Source of the DNA: Virgifigura deserti
GTDB taxonomy: Bacteria; Pseudomonadota; Alphaproteobacteria; Dongiales; Dongiaceae
Direction: 5' to 3'
Assembly: GCA_003576685.1 (NCBI GenBank)
Contig: QOZR01000010.1
Coordinates: 1 to 64,000, forward strand
Length of the DNA stretch: 64,000 bases
Shown here: positions 35,097 through 44,365 of the stretch, in pieces
How positions within the stretch are numbered: the first letter of the stretch is position 1
Layout: every line of letters begins with the position of its first letter
Program-made: the position numbers and the translations under genes
Notes under the pieces: model-generated
Told to the model about the DNA's origin: nothing
What the model saw: only the letters and a program-made list of their open reading frames with translations
Databases searched by the model: none

Positions 35097-36689
35097 ATGG
35101 ATACGACGATTGCCGTCCCCCGGCTTGAACTTCTCCAGGTCGCCGATGCGGTGGCCCGTGAAAAGGGAATCGAGCGGGACGAGGTGCTTGAGGCGATGGA
35201 GCAGGCGATTCAGAAGGCCGGCCGCTCCAAATACGGGCACGAGCATGACATTCGGGCGTGGATCGACCGAAAAAGCGGCGAAATCAGGCTGATGCGCTAT
35301 CGCGAGGTCGCCGACCCCGTGGAGAACGAGTTCACTCAGATCTCGCCGGTCGACGCCCGGGTGCGCAAGCCCGACGTCGCGGTCGGCGAGTTCCTCGTCG
35401 ATGATCTGCCGCCGATCGATTTCGGCCGGATCGCCGCGCAGACCGCCAAGCAGGTCATCGTCCAGAAGGTCCGCGAAGCGGAACGCAAGCGCCAGTACGA
35501 CGAGTACAAGGACCGCAAGAACGAGATCGTCAACGGGCTCGTCAAGCGGGTGGAGTTCGGCAATGTCACCGTGGATCTCGGCCGCGCCGAGGGCATGCTG
35601 CGCCGCGACGAACTGCTGCCGCGGGAGAATTTCCGCAACGGCGACCGCGTGCGCGCGCTGATCTACGACGTGCGGGAGGAAGCGCGCGGTCCCCAGATCT
35701 TCCTGTCGCGCTCGCATCCTCAGTTCATGGCCAAGCTGTTCGCCCAGGAAGTGCCGGAGATCTATGACGGGATCATCGAGATCAAATCCGTCGCGCGCGA
35801 TCCCGGCAGCCGCGCGAAGATCGCCGTGCTGTCCAACGACAGCAGCATCGATCCGGTCGGCGCCTGCGTCGGCATGCGCGGCAGCCGCGTCCAGGCGGTG
35901 GTCGGCGAGTTGCAGGGCGAGAAGATCGACATCATTCCCTGGTCGCCGGATCCCGCGACCTTCGTCGTCAATGCGCTTGCCCCGGCCGAAGTGTCGAAGG
36001 TGGTGCTCGACGAGGACGCCGGCCGCATCGAGGTGGTCGTGCCGGACGATCAGTTGAGCCTCGCCATCGGCCGTCGCGGGCAGAATGTGCGGCTTGCCTC
36101 GATGCTGACCGGTTGGGACATCGACATTCTGACCGAGGCGGAGGAGTCGGAGCGGCGGTCCGAGGAGTTCCGCACCCGGTCGAAGATGTTCATCGATGCC
36201 CTCGACATCGATGACGTGATCGCCCATCTATTGGTCACCGAGGGCTTCACCGAAGTCGAGGAAGTCGCCTTCGTTCCGACCGAGGATCTCAGCGGAATCG
36301 AGGGCTTCGACGAGGATGTGGCGCAGGAACTGCGCGAGCGGGCCCGCGTCTATCTCCAGCAGCGCGACGAGCGGCTGACGGAACGGCGTCGCGAGCTGGG
36401 CGTTGCCGAGGAACTGTCCGCGATTGAGGGTCTGACGGCGGCGATGCTGGTGACCCTGGGCGAGAACGGCGTCAAGACGCTGGACGATCTCGCCGACCTG
36501 TCTTCGGCCGAGCTGGTCGACTCCGGCGATGGCATCCTGCGCAGCTATGGCATGAGCGAGGCCGATGCCAACGCGGTGATTATGGCCGCCCGCGCCCATT
36601 GGTTCGAGGGCGACGAGTCGGCGCCCGACGCTTCCAAGCCGTCTGGCGACACGCCGTCTGGCGACACGTCGCAGACTGCGGGCGCGTAG
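35097..36689 (+). CDS. nusA: Transcription termination/antitermination factor NusA
   Basis: 530 residues: N-terminal RNA polymerase-binding domain (to about 135), S1 domain (NGLVKRVEFGNVTVDLGRAEGML), two KH domains (VGACVGMRGSRVQAVVGEL; LSLAIGRRGQNVRLAS) and two C-terminal HhH repeats (around LSGIEGFDEDVAQEL and AIEGLTAAMLVTLGENGVKTLDDL). It ends in a duplicated SGDTPSGDT tail encoded by a short direct repeat. NusA modulates pausing, rho-independent termination and rRNA antitermination. Confidence 0.97.
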   Translation: MDTTIAVPRLELLQVADAVAREKGIERDEVLEAMEQAIQKAGRSKYGHEHDIRAWIDRKSGEIRLMRYREVADPVENEFTQISPVDARVRKPDVAVGEFLVDDLPPIDFGRIAAQTAKQVIVQKVREAERKRQYDEYKDRKNEIVNGLVKRVEFGNVTVDLGRAEGMLRRDELLPRENFRNGDRVRALIYDVREEARGPQIFLSRSHPQFMAKLFAQEVPEIYDGIIEIKSVARDPGSRAKIAVLSNDSSIDPVGACVGMRGSRVQAVVGELQGEKIDIIPWSPDPATFVVNALAPAEVSKVVLDEDAGRIEVVVPDDQLSLAIGRRGQNVRLASMLTGWDIDILTEAEESERRSEEFRTRSKMFIDALDIDDVIAHLLVTEGFTEVEEVAFVPTEDLSGIEGFDEDVAQELRERARVYLQQRDERLTERRRELGVAEELSAIEGLTAAMLVTLGENGVKTLDDLADLSSAELVDSGDGILRSYGMSEADANAVIMAARAHWFEGDESAPDASKPSGDTPSGDTSQTAGA

Positions 36690-36729
36690 GGCATGGGCCA
36701 GCGCCGTGACGGCGGAGAGGGGAACGCGA

Positions 36730-37428
36730 ATGCAGGACCGGCGCGATCCGGCGGGGCTGCCCACTGGGCCTACTGAGACAAAAGCCGTCTCGGAGAGCGC
36801 CACGGAATCGGGAGAGCCGAAGGGTCCGCTGCGTCGCTGCCTCGTCACCCGCACGGTGCGGCCGAAAGCGTCGCTGCTGCGGTTCGTCGTCGGGCCGGAC
36901 GGAACGGTGGTCCCGGATATCGAGAACCGGTTGCCCGGTCGCGGTTTGTGGCTGAGCCCGGCTCGGGATATAGTGGCGACGGCCGTGCGGAAGAATCTGT
37001 TCGCCAAGGCGGCGCGGTCGTCGGTCAAGGTGCCGGCCGATCTGCCCGACCGGGTCGAGCAGTTTCTGACGCGCCGCTGCCTTGACCTGATCGGGCTCGC
37101 CCGTCGGGCCGGTCAAGCGGTCGCTGGTTTCGAGAAGGTACGTGGCTGGCTGTCGACGGGCCGGGCCGGCCTTCTGCTGGCGGCGAGCGACGGTGCGGCG
37201 GACGGGCGTCGGAAGCTCCGCAACTTGGTGCCGGGCCTGCCGGTGATCGATCTGTTCAGCGGCGCGGAGCTCGCGGGTGCCCTGGGGCGAGAAACCGTCG
37301 TCCATGCGGCCGTGGCGGCAGGTGGGTTTGCCGACCGCTTGGCCGTCGATGCTGAACGCCTTGCCGGAATTCGCGTCTCGGAATTGGTGGACGAGACTGA
37401 ACGAAGTTGGATCGGAGAGAATGAATAG
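36730..37428 (+). CDS. YlxR/DUF448 RNA-binding protein with L7Ae-like C-terminal domain
   Basis: 232 residues from ATG at 36730, eight bases after GGAGAGGGG; a GTG at 36706 in frame is less likely. The N-terminal YlxR domain has RRCLVTRTVRPKASLLRFVVGPDG and LPGRGLWLSP. The C-terminal half (LIGLARRAGQAVAGFEKVRGWL, AASDGAADGRRKL) resembles an L7Ae/L30e RNA-binding fold, a fusion usual in alphaproteobacteria. Located between nusA and infB as in many bacteria; probably RNA- or ribosome-associated, exact role unknown. Its last eight bases overlap infB. Confidence 0.9.
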   Translation: MQDRRDPAGLPTGPTETKAVSESATESGEPKGPLRRCLVTRTVRPKASLLRFVVGPDGTVVPDIENRLPGRGLWLSPARDIVATAVRKNLFAKAARSSVKVPADLPDRVEQFLTRRCLDLIGLARRAGQAVAGFEKVRGWLSTGRAGLLLAASDGAADGRRKLRNLVPGLPVIDLFSGAELAGALGRETVVHAAVAAGGFADRLAVDAERLAGIRVSELVDETERSWIGENE

Positions 37429-39979
37429 AAACGAGCAGGAACCGAAGAAGCCACTGACGCTGTCACGGCCCGGCCGGTTGGAGCTGAAGAAGACGGTGGA
37501 GGCCGGACAGGTTCGCCAGAGCTTTCCGCATGGCCGGTCCAAGACCGTAACCGTCGAGGTGAAGCGCAAGCGGACCTATGCTCCGGGCGACGGCGGGCGG
37601 ATGACCGAGGTGCAGGACGCCGAGCCGGGCTTGCCGGCGGAAGAGGCGCCGGTCGTCGCTTCGGCCGACTTGCTCGTCGACGAGCGGGGTCACCCACATC
37701 GCCACCTGACGGCTGGCGAGCGCGCCACGCGCATGCGTGCGCTGGAAGACGCTAGGCGCGATGACGAGTTGCGCCGGCAGGCCGAGGCCGAGGCCCGGCA
37801 GCGCGCCGCCGAGCTGGAGCGCCAGCAGGAGGAGGAGCGGGCGCGACAGCGCGAGGCCGCCGCCGCTGGCAAGCCCCAGGCGACGGAAGCGACGGAGGAG
37901 CATGCTCCCGCGGCAACCGCGCCGGAGGCCGAGGCGCCCGCGCCTGCCGCGACGCCTGCAGCACAGGCCCCGCGGGCAGCCCAAACCGCCGAGGAGGAAG
38001 AGCAGCCGACCCGCGCGAAGCGGCCCGGTGCGCGCCCGGCGCCAGCCAAGCCGGCGACCCCGGTGCGGCGCGGAGAGCCACGTCGCCGAGCCGGTAAATT
38101 GACCATCGTCCAGGCGCTCGACGATAACGACCAGGAGCGGATGCGCAGCCTTGCCTCGGTGCGCCGCGCCCGCGAGCGCGAGAAGCAGCGCGTACAGCAG
38201 CTGCGGAGCGAGGGACAGAAGGTGATTCGCGACGTTGTCATTCCCGAGACGATCACGGTGCAGGAGCTCGCCAACCGTATGGCCGAGCGCGGCGCTGACG
38301 TGATCAAGGCGCTGATGCGGATGGGGATCATGGCCACCATTAATCAGTCGCTCGACGCGGACACCGCGGAGGTGATCGCCGCGGAGTTCGGCCATCGCAT
38401 CAAGCGCGTGTCCTCGGCCGATGTCGAGGTCGGCTTGATGGGCGACGAGGACGAGGCGGCGCTGCTGCAGTCGCGGCCGCCGGTGGTGACGGTAATGGGC
38501 CACGTCGATCACGGTAAGACGTCGCTGCTCGACGCCCTGCGCTCGTCCGACGTGGCGGCGCGCGAGGCCGGCGGCATTACCCAGCATATCGGCGCCTATC
38601 AGGTCACGCGTCCGTCGGGGCAGAAGATCACCTTCATCGACACGCCGGGCCACGCGGCCTTCACCGAGATGCGCGCACGTGGCGCCAATGTGACCGACAT
38701 CGTGGTCCTGGTGGTCGCCGCCGACGACGGCATCATGCAGCAGACGGTGGAGGCGATTCATCATGCGCGCGCCGCCGGGGTGCCGGTGATCGTCGCCATC
38801 AACAAGATGGACAAGCCGGACGCCAATCCCGACCGGGTCCGCCAGGAGCTGCTGCAGCACGAGATCGTCGTCGAGCAGATGGGCGGCGATGTGCTGACGG
38901 TCGAAGTCTCGGCGAAGGCCAGGACCAATCTCGACAAGCTCGAAGAGGCGATCCTGCTGCAGGCCGAGCTTCTCGAGCTGCGCGCCAATCCCGACCGGCC
39001 GGCGAGCGGCGCCGTCGTCGAGGCGCGGCTGGAGCGCGGCCGCGGCGCCGTCGCCACCCTGCTGGTTCAGCGCGGCACGATCCGTGTCGGCGACATCTTC
39101 GTTGCCGGCAGCGAATGGGGGCGTGTGCGCGCCCTGATCAACGATCGGGGCGAGAATATCGACAGCGCCGGCCCGGCGATGCCGGTGGAGGTGCTGGGCC
39201 TGCAGGGCACGCCGATGGCCGGTGACGACTTCGTCGTCGTCGAGAATGAGGCGCGCGCCCGTCAAATCAGCGAGTTCCGTCAGCACCGGCAGCGCGAGGC
39301 GCAGGCCGCGACCGCCGGCCGCGGCACGCTCGAGCAGATGTTCTCGAAGATCGCCGCCGGCGAGACCAAGGAGCTCCCGGTCGTCGTGAAGTCGGACGTG
39401 CAGGGCTCGCTCGAGGCGATCACCGCCAGCCTCGGCAAGCTGGGCACCGACGAGGTGTCGGCGCGCGTGCTGCATGCGGCGGTCGGCGGCATCAACGAAT
39501 CCGACGTGACGCTCGCCCGTGCTTCGGGCGCCATGATCATCGGCTTCAACGTCCGCGCCAACCCGCAGGCGCGCGAGATGGCGCGGCGCGACAATGTCGA
39601 TATCCGCTACTACTCGATCATCTACAACGTCGTCGATGACATCAGAGCGGCGCTGTCGGGGCTGCTGGCGCCGGCGATCCGCGAGAAGTTCCTGGGCTAT
39701 GCACAGATCCGTCAGGTCTTCGCCATCAGCAGGATCGGCAAGATCGCCGGCTGCATGGTGACCGAAGGCGTCGTGCGGCGGGGCGCCAAAGTGCGGCTGC
39801 TGCGCGACGACGTGGTCATCCACGAAGGCAACCTGAAGACCCTGAAGCGGTTCAAGGACGAGGTTCGCGAAGTGAAGGAAGGTTATGAATGCGGCATGGC
39901 CTTCGAGAACTATCACGACATCCAGGAAGGTGACGTGATCGAATGCTTCGAGATGGAGGAGGTCGCCCGCGACCTCTAG
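37421..39979 (+). CDS. infB: Translation initiation factor IF-2
   Basis: 852 residues from ATG at 37421, overlapping the ylxR-like stop. N-terminal IF2-associated region, long charged coiled-coil and Ala/Pro/Glu-rich linker (about 100-220), then IF2_N (VQELANRMAERGADVIKALMRMG) and the GTPase: G1 GHVDHGKTS, G3 DTPGHAAF, G4 NKMDKP. C-terminal domains II to IV follow, ending at DVIECFEMEEVARDL. IF-2 brings fMet-tRNA to the 30S and promotes subunit joining. Downstream lie palindromic repeats before rbfA. Confidence 0.97.
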   Translation: MNRNEQEPKKPLTLSRPGRLELKKTVEAGQVRQSFPHGRSKTVTVEVKRKRTYAPGDGGRMTEVQDAEPGLPAEEAPVVASADLLVDERGHPHRHLTAGERATRMRALEDARRDDELRRQAEAEARQRAAELERQQEEERARQREAAAAGKPQATEATEEHAPAATAPEAEAPAPAATPAAQAPRAAQTAEEEEQPTRAKRPGARPAPAKPATPVRRGEPRRRAGKLTIVQALDDNDQERMRSLASVRRAREREKQRVQQLRSEGQKVIRDVVIPETITVQELANRMAERGADVIKALMRMGIMATINQSLDADTAEVIAAEFGHRIKRVSSADVEVGLMGDEDEAALLQSRPPVVTVMGHVDHGKTSLLDALRSSDVAAREAGGITQHIGAYQVTRPSGQKITFIDTPGHAAFTEMRARGANVTDIVVLVVAADDGIMQQTVEAIHHARAAGVPVIVAINKMDKPDANPDRVRQELLQHEIVVEQMGGDVLTVEVSAKARTNLDKLEEAILLQAELLELRANPDRPASGAVVEARLERGRGAVATLLVQRGTIRVGDIFVAGSEWGRVRALINDRGENIDSAGPAMPVEVLGLQGTPMAGDDFVVVENEARARQISEFRQHRQREAQAATAGRGTLEQMFSKIAAGETKELPVVVKSDVQGSLEAITASLGKLGTDEVSARVLHAAVGGINESDVTLARASGAMIIGFNVRANPQAREMARRDNVDIRYYSIIYNVVDDIRAALSGLLAPAIREKFLGYAQIRQVFAISRIGKIAGCMVTEGVVRRGAKVRLLRDDVVIHEGNLKTLKRFKDEVREVKEGYECGMAFENYHDIQEGDVIECFEMEEVARDL

Positions 39980-40028
39980 TGTGATGCTTCCAACGCTTGC
40001 CTCCCAAGCGTTGGAAGCTGAATCACAC
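39979..40028. repeat. Palindromic repeat unit A1 (REP-like), after infB
   Basis: Perfect 12-bp arms TTCCAACGCTTG (39988-39999) and CAAGCGTTGGAA (40005-40016) round a CCTCC loop, with outer arms GTGTGAT (39979-39985) and ATCACAC (40022-40028). It starts at the infB stop codon. Forms a tandem pair with unit A2 and shares a CTGA(A/T)TCAC motif with the units near 49300. Confidence 0.7.
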
Positions 40029-40042
40029 GAGAGTCGACAATC

Positions 40043-40096
40043 TGGTGGACTGATTCACGCAATGCTTCGTTCCCAAGCATTGCGATCAGGCCACTA
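40043..40096. repeat. Palindromic repeat unit A2 (REP-like)
   Basis: Arms GCAATGCTT (40059-40067) and AAGCATTGC (40075-40083) round a 7-base loop, with outer arms TGGTGGACTGAT (40043-40054) and GATCAGGCCACTA (40084-40096) pairing imperfectly. Contains CTGATTCAC (40050-40058), found again in reverse orientation at 49325-49333. Confidence 0.65.
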
Positions 40097-40127
40097 GAAC
40101 CCGACTGGCTCGGAGATCTTCCTTGAA

Positions 40128-40220
40128 TTGTCATGCCCGGACTTGATCCGGGCATCCAGGGCGCGATGCCCGGTTACTGCGTAGCGCCCTGGATTGCCGG
40201 GCCAAGCCCGGCAATGACAA
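40128..40220. repeat. 93-bp imperfect palindrome, dispersed-repeat type
   Basis: Outer arms TTGTCATGCCCGG (40128-40140) and CCCGGCAATGACAA (40207-40220) pair, as do inner arms CATCCAGGGCGC and GCGCCCTGGAT. Elements of this TCATGCCCGGACTTGATCCGG-like family are recurrent intergenic palindromes in many alphaproteobacterial genomes. It lies between infB and rbfA, followed by about 48 featureless bases before rbfA. Confidence 0.65.
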
Positions 40221-40268
40221 AGAAGAAGCTGTGAAACCTTTAGAGAACCGGCCGAGTTCAGGACACGG

Positions 40269-40718
40269 ATGAGCAGAACCCGCGGCGGAAGCCAGAAACA
40301 GCCGAGCCAGAGACAGCTGCGCGTCGGCGAGGAGGTGCGGCACGCCCTCGTCCGCATTCTCGGACGGGGGGAACTGCGCGACCCTGAGCTCACCGAGACG
40401 CAGATCACGGTCACCGAGGTGCGGATGAGTCCGGACCTTCGGAACGCCACCGTCTATGTCGTGCCGTTCGGTGGCGGCGATGCGGCGACGCTGGCCGCGA
40501 CGCTCCGCCGGGCCGCCGCGTTCCTGCGCGGTCAACTCGCCGATGAGGTCGCACTCCGGGTCGTTCCGGCGCTCCGGTTCGAGGCGGACCGCTCGTTCGA
40601 ACGGGCCAGCCGCATCGAGCAGTTGCTGCATGATCCGCAGGTCGCGCAGGACGTCGGGACCGCACCGGCTGGCGGCGATCGCCGGACCGACCGCAGAGAC
40701 GACGAAGATGGCGCGTAG
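40269..40718 (+). CDS. rbfA: 30S ribosome-binding factor RbfA
   Basis: 149 residues. KH-type RbfA fold with RQLRVGEEVRHALVRILGRGELRDPEL, ITVTEVRMSPDLRNATVYVVP and the helix LPALRFEADRSFERASRIEQLL-type end (VPALRFEADRSFERASRIEQLL). RbfA helps mature the 16S 5' end and supports cold adaptation. An Arg/Asp-rich tail extends past the domain. Its final 11 bases overlap the truB start. Separated from infB by the repeat cluster, so it may need its own promoter. Confidence 0.95.
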   Translation: MSRTRGGSQKQPSQRQLRVGEEVRHALVRILGRGELRDPELTETQITVTEVRMSPDLRNATVYVVPFGGGDAATLAATLRRAAAFLRGQLADEVALRVVPALRFEADRSFERASRIEQLLHDPQVAQDVGTAPAGGDRRTDRRDDEDGA

Positions 40719-41634
40719 AAGACGCGGGCTGCCGGTGCATGGCTGGGTCGTGCTCGACAAGCCCCTCGGCATGACCTCGACCCAGGCGGTCGCCGCGGTG
40801 CGGCGCAGCACCGGGGCGGCCAAGGCCGGCCATGGCGGCACGCTCGATCCGCTGGCCACCGGCCTGCTCCCGGTTGCCCTCGGCGAGGCGACGAAGACGG
40901 TGCCCTACGTCATGGACGGGACGAAGCGCTACCGATTTACGATTCGCTGGGGCGAGGAGCGCAGCACCGACGATGCCGAGGGCGCCGTGACGGCCACCAG
41001 TGATCATCGGCCGCCGGAGGCCGAGATCCGGACCGCCCTGTCCGAGTTCATCGGCCTGATCGAGCAACTGCCGCCGCAGTTCTCGGCGCTGAAGGTCGAC
41101 GGGGCGCGGGCCTACGACCTGGCGCGGGCGGGCGAAGCGGTGGCTCTCGCGGCCCGGCAGATCCGGATCGACCGGTTCACGCTGGTCGACCAGCCGGATG
41201 CGGACCATGCGACGTTCGAGGTCCAGTCCGGCAAGGGCGCCTATATGCGCAGCCTCGCCCGCGATCTCGCCCGCCGGTTGGGGACCGTCGGCCATATCGC
41301 CAGTCTGCGCCGCACGGCCGTGGGGCCGTTCACCGAGGCCGACGCGATTTCGCTGGAAACGCTGTCGGCCGTGGGGCATAGTGCCGCCGCCTCCGGGCAC
41401 CTGTTACCGGTCGAGACCGCGCTGGACGACATCCCGGCGCTGGCCTTGACCGACACCGAGGCGAACCGCCTGCGCAGCGGTCAACCGGTCGGACTTCTCC
41501 GCCGGGCGGATCGCGAGCGTATCGGACATCTCGAAAGCGGATCGATGGTCTGTGCCATGGCCGGCGGCAAGCCGGTCGCACTTGCCCGCTTCGAGTCCGG
41601 CGATCTTCGCCCGGTGCGTGTCTTGAATCTTTGA
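40708..41634 (+). CDS. truB: tRNA pseudouridine(55) synthase TruB
   Basis: 308 residues from ATG MARRRRGLPVHGW, overlapping rbfA. Motif GWVVLDKPLGMTS, the catalytic motif GHGGTLDPLATG (Asp47), the RYRFTIRWG strand and the Y-x-L segment GARAYDLARAGE are present, plus a C-terminal PUA-like part. TruB makes psi55 in the T-loop of tRNAs and acts as a tRNA chaperone. Confidence 0.96.
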   Translation: MARRRRGLPVHGWVVLDKPLGMTSTQAVAAVRRSTGAAKAGHGGTLDPLATGLLPVALGEATKTVPYVMDGTKRYRFTIRWGEERSTDDAEGAVTATSDHRPPEAEIRTALSEFIGLIEQLPPQFSALKVDGARAYDLARAGEAVALAARQIRIDRFTLVDQPDADHATFEVQSGKGAYMRSLARDLARRLGTVGHIASLRRTAVGPFTEADAISLETLSAVGHSAAASGHLLPVETALDDIPALALTDTEANRLRSGQPVGLLRRADRERIGHLESGSMVCAMAGGKPVALARFESGDLRPVRVLNL

Positions 41635-41648
41635 CGAAAGGAAAGACG

Positions 41649-41918
41649 ATGTCGATTACCGCCGAGCGGAAACAGGAACTCATTTCGGAATATGCCACGA
41701 CGGCCGGCGACACCGGCTCGCCCGAGGTTCAGGTCGCGATTCTCAGCGAACGCATTCGCAACCTGACGGGTCATCTTCAGACGCATAAAAAGGACTTCCA
41801 CTCGCGTCGCGGCCTCCTCATGATGGTCGGCCAGCGACGGAGCCTGCTGGACTATCTCAAGCGCAAGAATGCGGCCCGCTATCAGGAGCTGATCCAGCGC
41901 CTTGGCCTGCGCCGCTAG
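41649..41918 (+). CDS. rpsO: Ribosomal protein S15
   Basis: 89 residues, the exact family size, from ATG MSITAERKQEL with AAAGGAAAG upstream. Signatures GDTGSPEVQVAILSERIRNLTGHL and KKDFHSRRGLLMMVGQRRSLLDYL are intact. S15 binds the 16S central domain early in 30S assembly. Located truB-rpsO-pnp as in most proteobacteria. Confidence 0.98.
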   Translation: MSITAERKQELISEYATTAGDTGSPEVQVAILSERIRNLTGHLQTHKKDFHSRRGLLMMVGQRRSLLDYLKRKNAARYQELIQRLGLRR

Positions 41919-41943
41919 CATTCATCGACGCAGGCCAAGCCGG

Positions 41944-41972
41944 ACCTGCCCGTCCCGCCCGTGATGGGCAGG
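41944..41972 (+). promoter_or_regulatory. Hairpin between rpsO and pnp
   Basis: ACCTGCCC (41944-41951) and GGGCAGGT (41965-41972) form a perfect 8-bp stem extended outward by CCGG/CCGG with a bulge. In E. coli the rpsO-pnp spacer has a terminator and an RNase III site autoregulating pnp; a similar processing or attenuation role here is inference. The remaining 225 bases to pnp show only a short AT-rich patch (41988-42005) that might be a -10 region. Confidence 0.4.
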
Positions 41973-42197
41973 TTTCCGGACGCCTCGATATAACTATATG
42001 ATTCATTACGGGAGCGTACATGATCCGGCCGGGCGGTACGCCCGAATGCCGGGCCGACGCAAGGGGCGACGGCAAGAGGCAGATGCGGCAGCGGATGCCG
42101 CCTCTGCCGGCCGCTTCGCCACACCGCGATTCCAGATGATCGCCCTTTGCGCGGGTCCGGCCCTGACAACCGGCCTTGACCGAGAAGGATAACCTAC

Positions 42198-44321
42198 ATG
42201 TTCAATATATTCCGCAAGGAACTCGACTGGGGCGGCCGCAAGCTGGTCCTCGAAACCGGTCGAATGGCCCGACAGGCGGATGGCGCCGTTCTGGTCACCT
42301 ATGGCGACACGGTGGTTCTGTGCACCGCGGTCGGCCAGAAGGGCGTGAAGCCGGGCGTCGACTTCTTCCCGCTGACGGTCCACTACCAGGAAAAGACCTT
42401 TGCCGCCGGCAAGATCCCGGGTGGCTTCTTCAAGCGCGAGGGGCGGCCCAGCGAGAAGGAGGTCCTGACCTCGCGGCTGATCGACCGGCCGATCCGGCCG
42501 CTGTTCGCGGCCGGCTATCGCAGCGAGACGCAGGTCATCTGCACGACCCTCAGCCATGATCTGGAGAACAATCCGGACATCGTGGCGATGATCGGCGCTT
42601 CGGCGGCTCTCACGATCTCCGGCATTCCGTTCCTCGGCCCGATCGGCGCCGCGCGCGTCGGCTATGTCGACGGCCAGTATGTGCTGAATCCGCAGCTCGA
42701 CCAGATGCCGGAGACGGCGCTGGACCTTATCGTCGCCGGCACCAATGAAGGCGTGCTGATGGTCGAGTCCGAGGCGAAGGAGCTGTCGGAAGAGGTGATG
42801 CTCGGCGCCGTGATGTTCGGCTTCGAAAGCTTCCAGCCGGTCATCGACGCGATCATCGACCTGGCGGAGAAATGCGCGAAGGAACCCTGGGAGCTGCCCG
42901 AGGCGCCGGACGACCTGGAGCGGGCGACCGAGCGGCTGCGCGCCCTTGCCGAGGCCGACCTGCGCGAGGCCTATGGCGAGACCGTCAAGCAGACGCGGGT
43001 CGAAAAAATCGGCGCGATTCGGGCGAACGTCGTCGAGACCATGACGGCCGAGGAGTTCAAGCCCGAGCTCGTCACCAAGCTCTTCAAGGGGCTCGAGAGC
43101 GACATCGTCCGCGGCAACATCCTGAAGACCGGCCGTCGGATCGACGGCCGCGACACGAAGACCATCCGGCCGATCTCCTGCGAGGTGGGCGTCCTGCCGC
43201 GCACGCACGGCTCGGCCCTGTTCACGCGCGGCGAGACGCAGGCGCTCGTCGTGGCGACGCTGGGCACCAGCCAGGATGAGCAGATCATCGATGCGCTGGA
43301 AGGCGAATATCGGGAGAACTTCCTGCTGCATTACAACTTCCCGCCCTATTCGGTGGGCGAGGCCGGCCGGTTCGGCTCTCCCGGACGGCGCGAAATCGGC
43401 CACGGTAAGCTGGCCTGGCGGGCGGTGAAACCGCTGCTGCCGGCTGCGGACGCCTTCCCCTATACCATCCGCGTCGTCTCCGAGATCACGGAATCGAACG
43501 GTTCGTCTTCGATGGCTACGGTCTGCGGCACGTCGCTGTCGCTGATGGATGCCGGGGTGCCGCTGCCGCGCGCAGTCGCCGGCATCGCCATGGGGTTGAT
43601 CAAGGAGCCGGAAGCCTTCGCCGTGCTCTCCGACATTCTCGGCGACGAGGACCATCTCGGCGACATGGACTTCAAGGTGGCCGGCAGCGAGATCGGCGTC
43701 ACCGCGCTGCAGATGGACATCAAGATCACCTCGATCACTCACGAGATCATGAAGATCGCGCTGGAGCAGGCCCGCGAGGGCCGGTTGCACATCCTGGGCG
43801 AGATGGCGAAGGGCCTCGAGGGATCACGCGAGGCGGTCAGCCAGAACGCGCCGCGGATCACGGTAATCAGCATCCCGAAGGACAAGATCCGCGACGTGAT
43901 CGGCTCTGGCGGCAAGGTGATCCGCGAGATCACCGAGCAGACCGGCGCCAAGATCGACATCGAGGACGACGGCACGATCAAGGTGGCGGCGGTGGACTCC
44001 AGCGCCTCCCAGGCGGCGATCGACTGGATCCGGGGCATCGTCGCCGAGCCCGAGGTCGGCGTGATCTACACCGGCAAGGTGGTGAAGATCATGGATTTCG
44101 GCGCCTTCGTGAACTTCCTCGGCAACCGCGACGGCCTGGTCCATATCAGCGAGCTCGCGCCGCAGCGGGTGAAGCAGACCTCCGACGTCGTCTCGGTCGG
44201 CGACACGGTGAAAGTCAAGGTGCTCGGCGTCGATGATCGCGGCAAGGTCAAGTTGAGCATGAAGGCGGTCAACCAGGAAACCGGCGAGGATCTCACCCAG
44301 AACGCGGAGGCGGCCTCCTAG
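42198..44321 (+). CDS. pnp: Polynucleotide phosphorylase
   Basis: 707 residues: two RNase PH domains separated by an alpha-helical domain, a KH domain (IPKDKIRDVIGSGGKVIREIT) and a C-terminal S1 domain (GKVVKIMDFGAFVNFLGNRDGLVHISELA). The second PH core has the phosphate/catalytic segments FPPYSVGEAGRFG and SNGSSSMATVCG. PNPase degrades RNA 3' to 5' with phosphate and can add tails; it is part of the degradosome or acts alone. Typical length for the family. Confidence 0.97.
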   Translation: MFNIFRKELDWGGRKLVLETGRMARQADGAVLVTYGDTVVLCTAVGQKGVKPGVDFFPLTVHYQEKTFAAGKIPGGFFKREGRPSEKEVLTSRLIDRPIRPLFAAGYRSETQVICTTLSHDLENNPDIVAMIGASAALTISGIPFLGPIGAARVGYVDGQYVLNPQLDQMPETALDLIVAGTNEGVLMVESEAKELSEEVMLGAVMFGFESFQPVIDAIIDLAEKCAKEPWELPEAPDDLERATERLRALAEADLREAYGETVKQTRVEKIGAIRANVVETMTAEEFKPELVTKLFKGLESDIVRGNILKTGRRIDGRDTKTIRPISCEVGVLPRTHGSALFTRGETQALVVATLGTSQDEQIIDALEGEYRENFLLHYNFPPYSVGEAGRFGSPGRREIGHGKLAWRAVKPLLPAADAFPYTIRVVSEITESNGSSSMATVCGTSLSLMDAGVPLPRAVAGIAMGLIKEPEAFAVLSDILGDEDHLGDMDFKVAGSEIGVTALQMDIKITSITHEIMKIALEQAREGRLHILGEMAKGLEGSREAVSQNAPRITVISIPKDKIRDVIGSGGKVIREITEQTGAKIDIEDDGTIKVAAVDSSASQAAIDWIRGIVAEPEVGVIYTGKVVKIMDFGAFVNFLGNRDGLVHISELAPQRVKQTSDVVSVGDTVKVKVLGVDDRGKVKLSMKAVNQETGEDLTQNAEAAS

Positions 44322-44365
44322 CCGTGATCCTGCATGGCACGGCGGCAGGACCTGTCAACGCGTCC

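Noticed and set aside
36640..36689. Short direct repeat (TCTGGCGACACG) as a possible mobile or regulatory element
   Set aside because: It is in frame and encodes a duplicated SGDT tail of NusA, best explained by slippage in a disordered C-terminus.
37463..39916. 817-codon minus-strand open frame opposite infB
   Set aside because: Fully antisense to IF-2; His/Asp/Leu/Arg-rich low-complexity text with no motif.
42006..43790. 594-codon minus-strand open frame opposite pnp
   Set aside because: Antisense to both the RNase PH and helical domains of PNPase; no start signal or domain.
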